A DNA stretch of 46,494 nucleotides from Acidimicrobiia bacterium. GTDB taxonomy: Bacteria; Actinomycetota; Acidimicrobiia; Spongiisociales; ZC4RG35. The notes beneath the pieces were generated by a model, which was given only the letters and a program-made list of their open reading frames with translations, was not told the DNA's origin and ran no database searches. A program made the position numbers and the translations under genes. This document shows positions 15,872 through 23,651 of the stretch, piece after piece. How positions within the stretch are numbered: position 1 is the first letter of the stretch; each line of letters opens with the position of its first letter. The stretch is taken from NCBI GenBank assembly GCA_013812505.1, contig JACCTH010000028.1:1-46494 (forward strand), in the 5' to 3' direction.

Positions 15872-16360
15872 TCAGCCGTCCTCGAGTTCCGCACCTGCGG
15901 TGACCTCGATGGGGGAGCTCGCATTGAAGTCCGCGGCCTCGCCGGTCTGGACACACGCGTCAGGAAATGGCTCCATTCCTTGAGTGGCGTGACCTGCGTC
16001 GATGTAACCGCCGCCGCCCGCGACAAGATCTCCTTCGACAACGCGTGAGCTGTCCGGGAGAACAATTTCGAATGGATCTTCCTGCTCGGTTCTGCCTTCG
16101 GGCCACACCACCGGATAGCGTGCTCCGTCAGGGCTTGAAAGCCAAACGCACCGAGCTACCAAGTCCACTTCGACTACCCCCTGAACTATCGCGTCCATCC
16201 CTGAGTCAGACGACGAATGAGACCGGATCAGGTTGGAGGACGGGTCTCCACCTGAGCAGCCCGCAGCGGCGAGTCCGATGGCAGCGATTACGAGCGAACG
16301 CCTCACGACGTATTGGACGTTTGCGCCTCCGACAAGGTTCACTTCCGCAGATGTAACCAT
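15872..16360 (-). CDS. Small lipoprotein, function unknown
   Basis: 162 aa in the longest frame. The hydrophobic signal (RRSLVIAAIGLAAAGCSGG) starts about residue 20, so a downstream GTG near 16306 may be the true start. After the lipobox Cys there is a small beta-rich domain with VARCVWLSSPDGARYPVVWPEG and GDLVAGGGGYIDAGH, containing two further Cys that could form a disulfide. Not recognised. Divergent from the lipoprotein at 16405. Confidence 0.62.
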   Translation of the reverse strand: MVTSAEVNLVGGANVQYVVRRSLVIAAIGLAAAGCSGGDPSSNLIRSHSSSDSGMDAIVQGVVEVDLVARCVWLSSPDGARYPVVWPEGRTEQEDPFEIVLPDSSRVVEGDLVAGGGGYIDAGHATQGMEPFPDACVQTGEAADFNASSPIEVTAGAELEDG

Positions 16361-16404
16361 CGCCCGTGGAACCGATGCCTGCCGCCATAGTTATCACATT
16401 GTTC

Positions 16405-17082
16405 ATGAGACTCCAGGTAGTAGCCCCGCTGACGGCGCTGCTCCTCGTAGGAGCATGCGATGCATCTACTGGCCAAGTGAGACCGACAACAGCAACGTCG
16501 TCCGAGTCAACGACGTCGCTTCAGACCCAGCCGGCTGTGACCGAGCAGATCGTCAGCCCAGCGTGGGTTCCGGAGGATTACGAGGATCCTGGCGAGCTGA
16601 TCCAACTTGTCTTGGGAGGGGTCGAGCAAATCGACCTGTCCGAGACCATGAAGCGAGTTGTGTTGGAAAGCGTGGTCACCGATGGAGCGTTGCCGTACCT
16701 TTACCGAGCGTCTCTCGAGAATGGGGTAGTTGCTCACGAGTACCTCGCTGTGCGGCTCGGCAACCAGGATTCGCTGTCAGTGCACTACCGAAAAGGCAAC
16801 ACCTCCACCTGTGGTGTATGCGTGGCCAACCAGGTTCCCTGGGACAACGGTTGGATAGTGTGGACCGACGCCGAGCCGGCTCGAGGAATGATCATCTATC
16901 GCGCTGAGCATCCCGACCTCCCGCTCAACGCCGAGATTTGGTTCTTCCCGGACCCGATCGAATGGCCCGAGGCGCTGCCGGACAGCAACCCAATCCTGCG
17001 GACCTCGTCGGATGACGCCAGACTCATCGCGACAGCCATCCTCAACGCATTGGAAACGGAAGTCCCCCTCCCGGAGAACTGA
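16405..17082 (+). CDS. Lipoprotein, function unknown
   Basis: 225 aa from ATG 16405 (an ATG at 16366 would add 13 residues without improving the signal peptide). MRLQVVAPLTALLLVGAC is a textbook lipoprotein signal, followed by a Thr/Ser-rich linker. The domain has STCGVCVANQVPWDNGWIVWTD, where the C-x-x-C could bind metal or form a disulfide. No family recognised. Its 3' end overlaps the convergent uridine-kinase-like gene by about 40 bases. Confidence 0.62.
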   Translation: MRLQVVAPLTALLLVGACDASTGQVRPTTATSSESTTSLQTQPAVTEQIVSPAWVPEDYEDPGELIQLVLGGVEQIDLSETMKRVVLESVVTDGALPYLYRASLENGVVAHEYLAVRLGNQDSLSVHYRKGNTSTCGVCVANQVPWDNGWIVWTDAEPARGMIIYRAEHPDLPLNAEIWFFPDPIEWPEALPDSNPILRTSSDDARLIATAILNALETEVPLPEN

Positions 17083-17677
17083 TGACGAGGTCGAAGCTGT
17101 CGACAGGCATCACATTTGTGAAGTAGAACTCCTCGGCCTCGGCCCAGCGAGCCTCCCATTGCACCCGGTACCCGTCGCCCTCGCGGGTCGTGAGCTGCCT
17201 TTGGCGCGTGTCGTCGGGAACATCGAGTAGCACTCGCAGATTCAAGAGATCAGCGAGCTCGGGACGAGCGCTATAGGCGCCTTCCAGGATCACGACGGCA
17301 GACGGAGGACAAATGCAAGCTCGATCAGAGAGTCGGCCGTCGTTGGCGTTCCAGTCGTAGGGGTGCCAGGTCGCGGTCTCCCCACGAACCAGAGTTTCCA
17401 GCACCGACCGCTGGCGGCGCCAGTCGATGCAGTGTGCCGCTTTCTCGGCTGCAGACAGCGCATCCCACTGGGCGGCTGTGCCTCCTGAATAGAAGTCATC
17501 TCCGTCAATGACGGCCGCCCCCGTTTGCGCGGCGAGAGCCTGCGCGAGCGTCGACTTGCCCGCTCCGCTTCTCCCGTCGATTGCCACGATGAACGGTGTC
17601 GCCGAATCTCGGGCCGATTCGGCGATGAGGTCGGCTAGCTCTCCGATCTCACCATTCTGCTCTTCTGTGGGTAGCAA
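17042..17677 (-). CDS. Uridine kinase-like P-loop protein
   Basis: 211 aa, cytoplasmic. Walker A is IDGRSGAGKST (about residues 34-44), followed by GAAVIDGDDFYSGG with the substrate-side acidic residues, WHPYDWNANDGRLSD and VVILEGAYSARPELADLLNLRVLLDVP, the layout of uridine kinase/phosphoribulokinase-like enzymes. The true substrate is uncertain because many actinobacterial paralogues of this type are uncharacterised. The start is unclear: the frame opens at TTG 17677 inside a dispersed repeat and no ribosome site is visible. Confidence 0.75.
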   Translation of the reverse strand: MLPTEEQNGEIGELADLIAESARDSATPFIVAIDGRSGAGKSTLAQALAAQTGAAVIDGDDFYSGGTAAQWDALSAAEKAAHCIDWRRQRSVLETLVRGETATWHPYDWNANDGRLSDRACICPPSAVVILEGAYSARPELADLLNLRVLLDVPDDTRQRQLTTREGDGYRVQWEARWAEAEEFYFTNVMPVDSFDLVISSPGGGLPFPMR

Positions 17678-17710
17678 CCGTCGTTGGACGACGGTTGCTA
17701 CCCAGGGTTT
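17663..17710 (+). repeat. Dispersed palindromic repeat, copy 2 (long hairpin variant)
   Basis: It starts TTCTGTGGG and ends ACCCAGGGTT like the other copies. Between them lies a perfect 14-bp inverted repeat, GTAGCAACCGTCGT (17671-17684) with ACGACGGTTGCTAC (17688-17701) around a 3-base loop. It lies between two minus-strand genes and could also terminate transcription of the lower one. Confidence 0.75.
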
Positions 17711-17719
17711 GAGGTTTGG

Positions 17720-18280
17720 TTAGCTGGAGATCGCCTCGCCGGCGGCGTCCATCACCCACCAGATGTCGTTGAGGCCTTGGCCGTTGACATCGCCAGGAGC
17801 TTCGTCGCCGATGAAGTAATAGAGAGGCCAGCCGTTGTACGTGACCTGTTCGGTGCCGTCTGTTCGCGGGGCGGTTGCGAGCAGCGAAGCGTCGAGCCCG
17901 GCGCCCGCAGCCACAGATTCGGTGAGGGCCAGCCAATTTTCGGCACACTGGTCATAGCAAGTCGGATCGCCTTGCTCGTCCGGCATGAATAGGTACAGCG
18001 TCATCCCTTCTGCATCGGTCAGGATCTCACCGAGGTCGCTGCTGGCAACCTGTACGGTGGCGCCGCCCTCAGTTGCGGCTGACGTCGTTGTCTCAACAGC
18101 GGCTGTGGTCGCGGAGTCAGCCGTCGTTGTTGCGGAGTCAGCCGTCGTTGTTGCGGAGTCAGCCGTCGTTGTTGCGGAGTCAGCCGTAGTGGCCGAGCTT
18201 CCAGCGGTGGTGGCGGATGTGTCGCTCGAACACGCCATCACCAAGAGCGCGAATAGCAAGGCCAAGGAATATCGTTTCAT
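17720..18280 (-). CDS. COG4315-type secreted-repeat lipoprotein with tandem-repeat linker
   Basis: 186 aa from ATG 18280, which has a strong AAGGAGG site 5 bases upstream. Signal RYSLALLFALLVMAC ends in a lipobox. A low-complexity linker carries DSATTTA three times plus one variant, encoded by a 21-bp tandem repeat. The domain has ASSDLGEILTDAEGMTLYLF, CYDQCAENWLAL and TYNGWPLYYFIGDEAPGDVNGQGLNDIWWV, the hallmark of the secreted repeat of unknown function (Lipoprotein_15). Family function is unknown. Confidence 0.88.
   Translation of the reverse strand: MKRYSLALLFALLVMACSSDTSATTAGSSATTADSATTTADSATTTADSATTTADSATTAAVETTTSAATEGGATVQVASSDLGEILTDAEGMTLYLFMPDEQGDPTCYDQCAENWLALTESVAAGAGLDASLLATAPRTDGTEQVTYNGWPLYYFIGDEAPGDVNGQGLNDIWWVMDAAGEAISS
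18108..18190. repeat. 21-bp tandem repeat (four units) in the lipoprotein linker
   Basis: The unit starting GCGGAGTCAGCCGTCGTTGTT is repeated three times exactly, with a fourth variant copy. It encodes the DSATTTA linker on the minus strand. Copy number could vary by slippage without shifting the frame. Confidence 0.85.
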
Positions 18281-18340
18281 TTCTACCTCCTTGCCCTGCA
18301 ATACGATCGCGAGCGGCGGTCGGGTTCGCGGGTTTGTTCA

Positions 18341-18390
18341 TTCTGTGGGCTGGAGTCGTTGTTGTACAACGCTACGAACCCAGGGTTCGC
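18341..18390 (+). repeat. Dispersed palindromic repeat, copy 3
   Basis: 50 bp with two self-complementary cores: CGTTGTTGTACAACG and GAACCCAGGGTTC. It matches the reverse complement of 43898-43947 at 47 of 50 positions. It lies just past the stop of the histidine kinase at 18397. Confidence 0.9.
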
Positions 18391-18396
18391 AGAAAG

Positions 18397-20334
18397 TTAG
18401 ACGGGAACGGCGACGCGGGCGGTGGGGAGGCTGATTTGGAAGACGGACCACCCGTCGCGGCGCTCGTAGACCAGATCGCCGCCCATGAGTTGGCTGAGCA
18501 TGCGAGCGACGGTCAGACCCAGACCCATCGAACCGGGGACGGCCGGACCGGTCGCCGAGCGCACATATGGGTCGAAGATGCGGGCGATGTCGTCGGGGGG
18601 AACGCCGTCACCGTCGTCGTAAAGGCTGACCGTCGTGAACTCCGGATCCTGAACGCTCTCCAAACGAAGCTGAAGTCCGCCATATCGAACCGCGTTGGTC
18701 AACAGGTTCCGTACGACTTGGCGCAGCTGGAACGGGTCAGCCAACACCGGCAAGCCGGCGACCAACGACATTTCCAGGGCTCGGTCGGGAGGGAGATACA
18801 ACTTGACACAGGTGCCGAGCTCCCCGAGCAGGTCGATCGGCTCGGGCTTGATCAGGAGCTTGCCGTCAGCATCGGAACGACCGATCACCAACAGATCCTG
18901 GACGATGTTGGCCAGCTCGCTCGATTGATCGGCGATCACACCGATCAAGTCCCTCTTGTCTCCTTCGGCGAAATCGTCGAAGGAACGCCGCAACTCCTCG
19001 GCCATCCCCACAATCACGGTCAAGGGAGTGCGGAGCTCATGGGAAACCGAGGTCACAAACTGGTCCTTCGAGGCAATCTCGGCTGCCATCTTGGCCTCGG
19101 TTTGCTTGCGAGAGGAGATGTCGGTGGCAACCGCCCCGAACCCGATAGGTTCGCCCTGGCTGTCGAGAACCCCGGTCAAAGTCACCAGCGCAGGAAGCTC
19201 CGACCCATCTGCGGCCTGCAACGTGACTTCACCCCGCCAGGTCCCTCCCACCGGGAGTGGGACATCTTCGAGGTCCGGCCGTTCGGAGTCAATGACGAGA
19301 TCGACGAGCCTTCTCGTGCCAATCATCGCCGGGGTGAGGCCGAGGGCATCGGTCGCATAGGCATTCACGTAGAGGAGCCGGCCGGAAAGGTCCGCAGCCA
19401 CCACCATGGTGCGTACCTGGTCGAGTAGGGCGGCCTGGAACTCAATGCGCCGGATGGTTCCCAGCCTCTCCGAGATATCGCGCATCACAGCTACCCGCAG
19501 AGTTTGCTTAGTTGAGCGACTGGTTGTCAGTTCGAGCGGAATCTCATGCCCCTCCCGATGAACTCCGCGTATTGTGCGATGCGGATCGACCGCCGCTACT
19601 TCGAAGCCCGGAAGAATCCGGTCGATCGACCAGCCAACGAGGTCCGCGGGCTCATATCCAAACATCGTGGTGACGGTGCGGTTGGCGAACTCGACGCGCC
19701 CCGTCTCGTCAAAAGCAACGATCGAGTCCGAGGCGTTGTCGGTGACAGTTCTCAGCTTTTCTTCTTGAGCCGCCTCGCGTGCGGCTCGTTCCTGTCGCTC
19801 GCGGAGGAGGCGAGTCGAGCTCGAGATCAGCCAAGAGATCGTTGGGAAGTGGACCGCCACCGCCACCAAAGTGAAAACGACCTGCTCCTCGGTGGATTTG
19901 CCGATCGCGACATGGGCAGCCAGCGTCAACGCCACCAACGACACGAGACCTTGGATCCCGATTACGAATCCACCGGCTCGCCACCCATCAAGAGCAAGCA
20001 CGGTGGCCGCCATCAGGTACGTGAGACCGGGGACGACCGCCGAAGCGGGGGCATTGCCGACCATGAAGATGGTTCCCACCCACATGAGGTCGATGAGAAG
20101 CGAGATGACGACCGAGCGCTCCGGCACCGCCCGCCGGATCTGGGCATGGCCAGCGATCGTGAGTGAGAACAACGATAGAACCCAACCCTCGGGCCAGTTG
20201 TAGGCAACCGCCATCCCTGCGAACCCAACAAAGCGGATGAGTCCGCTGGCGGCGCGGGCGATATGGAAGGGCTCACCTATGTTGCTGCCGAGGGCATTGG
20301 TCCCGATCGAGGGACGCTGCATCCATTGCAGCAA
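18397..20334 (-). CDS. Membrane PAS-PAS sensor histidine kinase
   Basis: 645 aa. Residues about 30-175 hold five or six membrane helices. A short coiled coil (about 175-195) leads to PAS 1 (about 195-290, DNASDSIVAFDETGRVEFANR) and PAS 2 (about 300-408). The HisKA phospho-acceptor is His432 in SHELRTPL. The ATPase domain has the N box RNLLTNAVRYGG, G1 DDGDGVPPDD and G2 GLGLTVARMLSQLMGGDL. No response regulator is adjacent, so the partner is elsewhere. Its C-terminal half closely resembles the kinase at 25230. The first codon is TTG at 20334 or ATG at 20322; neither has a clear ribosome site. Confidence 0.88.
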   Translation of the reverse strand: MLQWMQRPSIGTNALGSNIGEPFHIARAASGLIRFVGFAGMAVAYNWPEGWVLSLFSLTIAGHAQIRRAVPERSVVISLLIDLMWVGTIFMVGNAPASAVVPGLTYLMAATVLALDGWRAGGFVIGIQGLVSLVALTLAAHVAIGKSTEEQVVFTLVAVAVHFPTISWLISSSTRLLRERQERAAREAAQEEKLRTVTDNASDSIVAFDETGRVEFANRTVTTMFGYEPADLVGWSIDRILPGFEVAAVDPHRTIRGVHREGHEIPLELTTSRSTKQTLRVAVMRDISERLGTIRRIEFQAALLDQVRTMVVAADLSGRLLYVNAYATDALGLTPAMIGTRRLVDLVIDSERPDLEDVPLPVGGTWRGEVTLQAADGSELPALVTLTGVLDSQGEPIGFGAVATDISSRKQTEAKMAAEIASKDQFVTSVSHELRTPLTVIVGMAEELRRSFDDFAEGDKRDLIGVIADQSSELANIVQDLLVIGRSDADGKLLIKPEPIDLLGELGTCVKLYLPPDRALEMSLVAGLPVLADPFQLRQVVRNLLTNAVRYGGLQLRLESVQDPEFTTVSLYDDGDGVPPDDIARIFDPYVRSATGPAVPGSMGLGLTVARMLSQLMGGDLVYERRDGWSVFQISLPTARVAVPV

Positions 20335-20486
20335 TCTTCGGCGCGTCTAACCCGGAACCTGATTGGCTGACAGGCAAGCCGAGCGACAAGCTTTAGCGGC
20401 CTTTTAGTCGCCCGGTCTACGATTCCATCCGTTGGGTGAGCCTTGGCCGATAGCCTTGGCCGCTACCTTTGGAGGATTCAAGAACG

Positions 20487-21632
20487 ATGAAAAAACCCTT
20501 AACGGTCGCGCTCGCTCTGGCTGCCGCGGCCTGGCTGGCGCTTCCGGCCCTGGCCCAAACAGTTGGCCTGGCAGTGACCACGGCCTATCCCGGACTGACC
20601 GTCGAACCCGGCGATACCGCCGGCTTTGATCTCACGATCACCGCCACCACCAACAGCACCGTCGCCCTGGCAGTCGAGGGGATCCCCGAAGGGTGGACCG
20701 GGACTTTCCGTGGGGGAGGCTTTGTGATCAGCCAGGTGACGGCCGGCCCTGAGCTGCAACCCGAGGTCCGCCTTGACGTCATTGTCCCGACCGGGACGGC
20801 CGACGGGGACTATCCACTGACCATCACGGCCGCAACCGGCGGAGAAACCATCTCGGTCCCGGTCAATGTCACCGTCCAGGGCGGTGCCGGCGGCTCGGTC
20901 ACCCTGACCCCCGAGTTCCCAGGTCTGCGAGGCCCAGCCAGCTCGACATTCCCGTTCAACGTCGATGTCAAGAACGACACCCCGGCGGAGGTTCAGCTCG
21001 AGCTGGCTGCCGAGGGACCGATCGGTTGGCTGGTAGAGGCGCGACCCCAATCGTCCTCGCTCGCCTCAACGATCACCGTCGAGTCCGGTGCGACTGGTCG
21101 CATAACCGTGAACGCGACCCCGCCGGCCGGGGTGCAAGCGGGCGTTTATGACCTGCGGGTCACGGCGCGGGGGGGAGGAGTGGATGCGGAGACTGTCCTC
21201 CAAGTTGAGATCACCGGCAGCTTCTCGATGCAGCTCACAACCCCCGACCAACAGCTCAACACCGATGTGACCGCTGGCCAGCCCTCCCCCTTTCCCATCT
21301 GGGTCTTCAACGACGGCTCGGCCGACTTGTTGAACGTAATTCTGGCCGCCAGTCCTCCCAGCGGTTGGGAAGTCACCTTCGATCTCGAGGCGGTGCCTTC
21401 AATCGCGGCCGATGAGTTTGCCACTATCAACGCCACCATTACCCCATCGACAAACGCCATCGCCGGCGACTACATCATCGGCTTTCGCGCCAACACCGAT
21501 GAGACCGATGCCTCGATGGACGTCCGCACGACCGTCAACCCATCCGTCTTCGGGGGGTTGGTGGGAATTGGCTTGATCATTCTCACCCTCGCCGCACTGG
21601 CCTGGGTTTTCCGTCGATTCGGCCGGAGATAG
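20487..21632 (+). CDS. Secreted NEW3-domain (COG1470-like) membrane-anchored protein
   Basis: 381 aa from ATG 20487, which has GGAGGA upstream. Signal peptide residues 1-23, then three Ig-like beta modules of the NPCBM-associated NEW3 type (AYPGLTVEPGDTAGFDLTI, GIPEGWTGTF, PEFPGLRGPASSTFPFNVDVKND, PPSGWEVTFD), then a C-terminal helix (VGIGLIILTLAALAWVF) ending in RRFGRR, which anchors it facing outward. This architecture is commonly encoded with ABC-2 exporters and is presumed to act with them. The stop is 3 bases before the ATPase start. Confidence 0.85.
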   Translation: MKKPLTVALALAAAAWLALPALAQTVGLAVTTAYPGLTVEPGDTAGFDLTITATTNSTVALAVEGIPEGWTGTFRGGGFVISQVTAGPELQPEVRLDVIVPTGTADGDYPLTITAATGGETISVPVNVTVQGGAGGSVTLTPEFPGLRGPASSTFPFNVDVKNDTPAEVQLELAAEGPIGWLVEARPQSSSLASTITVESGATGRITVNATPPAGVQAGVYDLRVTARGGGVDAETVLQVEITGSFSMQLTTPDQQLNTDVTAGQPSPFPIWVFNDGSADLLNVILAASPPSGWEVTFDLEAVPSIAADEFATINATITPSTNAIAGDYIIGFRANTDETDASMDVRTTVNPSVFGGLVGIGLIILTLAALAWVFRRFGRR

Positions 21633-21635
21633 GTG

Positions 21636-22583
21636 ATGGCCGCACCCACGGTCGTCACCCGCAAGCTCACCAAGGAATATGGCGAGGCGCGGGTAGTCGA
21701 CGAGCTCGATTTGAGATTGGCCCCGGGCGAGGTCTTCGGTCTGCTCGGTCCCAACGGAGCGGGCAAGACAACGACCATCCTGATGCTTCTGGGGTTGATC
21801 GAGCCCACCTCGGGACAGGTCGAGGTGCTCGGGCTCGATCCAGCCCGCAACCCTTTGACGGTCAAGAGCCGCGTCGGATACCTACCCGACGCAGTTGGTT
21901 TCTACGACTCGATGACTGGCTTCGAAAACTTGCGGTTCACAGCCGACCTCAACCGGATCCCGGCCAAGGAGGCCCGAGGACGAATCGAGCAACTGCTCTT
22001 CGAAGTCGGACTCGCCGAGGCGAGCGAGCAGAAGGCCGGGGAGTACTCGCGAGGGATGAAGCAGCGCCTGGGTATTGCCGACGCGCTTCTCAAACGGCCC
22101 GAGGTGCTGATCCTCGATGAACCGACCACTGCCATCGACCCCGAAGGCGTGGCCGACATCCTGGCCATGATTCGGAACCTCGCTGATCACCAACAGGTGA
22201 CGGTTCTCCTTTCGAGCCACCTTCTCCATCAGGTGCAGGCGGTGTGCGACCGCGTGGCGATCTTCGTCAAAGGGGAGGTCGTGGCCCAGGGAAGCCCTCG
22301 CGACCTCGCCTCTCGCACCCGTGGGCCGGAGGAAGTCGAGCTGGTGACCACTAGCAATGAGAGCATTCTCCGCCGCTCTGTCGACGGGCGAAGGTTTGTC
22401 CATTCAGTTGCAGCCGGACGCCTGCCGGGCAGCTACATGATCGAGGTCGATCGCGGCGCTACCCGCCAACTGGTGGCGGCGTTGGTCGAGGGCGGAGTCG
22501 AGATCGATGCGGTGCGCCGGGCCTCCGACGACCTCGACGAGGTCTATCGACGGTATTTCCGCCAGGAGAACGTAAGTGTCTGA
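21636..22583 (+). CDS. ABC exporter ATP-binding protein
   Basis: 315 aa, single ATPase domain. Walker A GPNGAGKTTT, Q loop within VGYLPDAVGFYDSMTG, signature YSRGMKQRLGIA, Walker B VLILDEPTTAIDPEG and a switch-loop His in LLSSHLLHQVQAV. The C-terminal 80 residues are the extra domain typical of ABC-2 (CcmA-type) ATPases. I chose ATG 21636, with GGAG at a good distance; the GTG immediately before it is possible. It overlaps the permease gene by 8 bases. Confidence 0.92.
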   Translation: MAAPTVVTRKLTKEYGEARVVDELDLRLAPGEVFGLLGPNGAGKTTTILMLLGLIEPTSGQVEVLGLDPARNPLTVKSRVGYLPDAVGFYDSMTGFENLRFTADLNRIPAKEARGRIEQLLFEVGLAEASEQKAGEYSRGMKQRLGIADALLKRPEVLILDEPTTAIDPEGVADILAMIRNLADHQQVTVLLSSHLLHQVQAVCDRVAIFVKGEVVAQGSPRDLASRTRGPEEVELVTTSNESILRRSVDGRRFVHSVAAGRLPGSYMIEVDRGATRQLVAALVEGGVEIDAVRRASDDLDEVYRRYFRQENVSV

Positions 22584-23544
22584 GACGGCGACAACCGCGC
22601 CGACGCGCGAAGGCTTCGGATCTGGTTGGCGGGTGGTGGCCCGCAAAGAGTTCACGGACCATCTGCATTCGGGCAGGTTCGTTTCTCTCGCCGCATTGCT
22701 GGCGGTGGTGGCGGGCGCGGCGGTTTTCGCCGCTTCGAGGTTCATCCGCTCGGTAGCAGTCGATACCGAAGGTGTTCCGGCACTGTTCCTCAAGATTTTC
22801 ACGTTCACCGACGACCCGGTCCCGTTTCCGTTGGTCGTCTTCATCGGATTCCTCGGACCGTTGCTGGGGATCATGTTCGGTTTCGACGCCATAAGCGGCG
22901 AGCGCTCCCAGGGCACCCTGCCTCGCCTGCTCGCGCAACCCATTCATCGCGACGAGGTGATCCTCGGCAAGTTTGTCGGCGGGCTCGCCATCATTGCCCT
23001 GCTGCTGACTTCGCTCACGACGTTCGTCGCCGGCATCGGAATCTTCCGACTCGGTCTCTTCCCCGTTCCCACTGAGATCGCGCGTCTGCTGGTGTGGTTG
23101 ATGGTGGCGATCATCTATGTCGGGTTCTGGCAGGCTCTCGCCACACTCACTTCGGTAACTGTGCGCCGAGCCGCGACCTCGGCCATGATTGCCGTCGGGG
23201 TCTGGATCGTCCTCACCATTTTTGGTGGCTTCCTCTTCCAGGCGCTTTCGGCGGTATTGGCCAATCCCGACGACGAGTCCTCTAGCCTGCGGGCGGAGCT
23301 TCTCATATCGCGGTTGTCGCCGTTCACCCTTTACACGGAAACGTCAACCGTCCTCCTCGATCCAACCCAAAGAACCACGGGACTGGTGACGTTCGAGCAG
23401 GTCAGCCAGGCCTTGGTGTCCAACCTGTCGATTCCGCAAAGTCTCCTGGTCGTGTGGCCACAGATCGTCGGCCTCCTGGCGATGACGACGGCGCTCTTTG
23501 CCATCGCCTTTGTCCTGTTCATGCGCCAAGAGGTGCGGGCGTAG
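22576..23544 (+). CDS. ABC-2 type permease
   Basis: 322 aa with six membrane segments and a large extracytoplasmic loop between the first two. The stretch FGFDAISGERSQGTLPRLLAQPIHRDEVILGKFVGG is the signature of the ABC-2 permease family that includes NosY-like proteins. With the preceding ATPase and the NEW3 protein it forms a probable exporter. The cargo is unknown; the adjacent subtilisin is a candidate partner. Confidence 0.9.
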   Translation: MSETATTAPTREGFGSGWRVVARKEFTDHLHSGRFVSLAALLAVVAGAAVFAASRFIRSVAVDTEGVPALFLKIFTFTDDPVPFPLVVFIGFLGPLLGIMFGFDAISGERSQGTLPRLLAQPIHRDEVILGKFVGGLAIIALLLTSLTTFVAGIGIFRLGLFPVPTEIARLLVWLMVAIIYVGFWQALATLTSVTVRRAATSAMIAVGVWIVLTIFGGFLFQALSAVLANPDDESSSLRAELLISRLSPFTLYTETSTVLLDPTQRTTGLVTFEQVSQALVSNLSIPQSLLVVWPQIVGLLAMTTALFAIAFVLFMRQEVRA

Positions 23545-23651
23545 CGGGCTAGCGCTTTCGATCGTATTGCGGATGGTCATCGAGCCTTGCCGCGTCCGTG
23601 CCGACCAAGAACCTGACGAACTGGGCGACGTCAGAGAGGTTGGGTTCGGAA

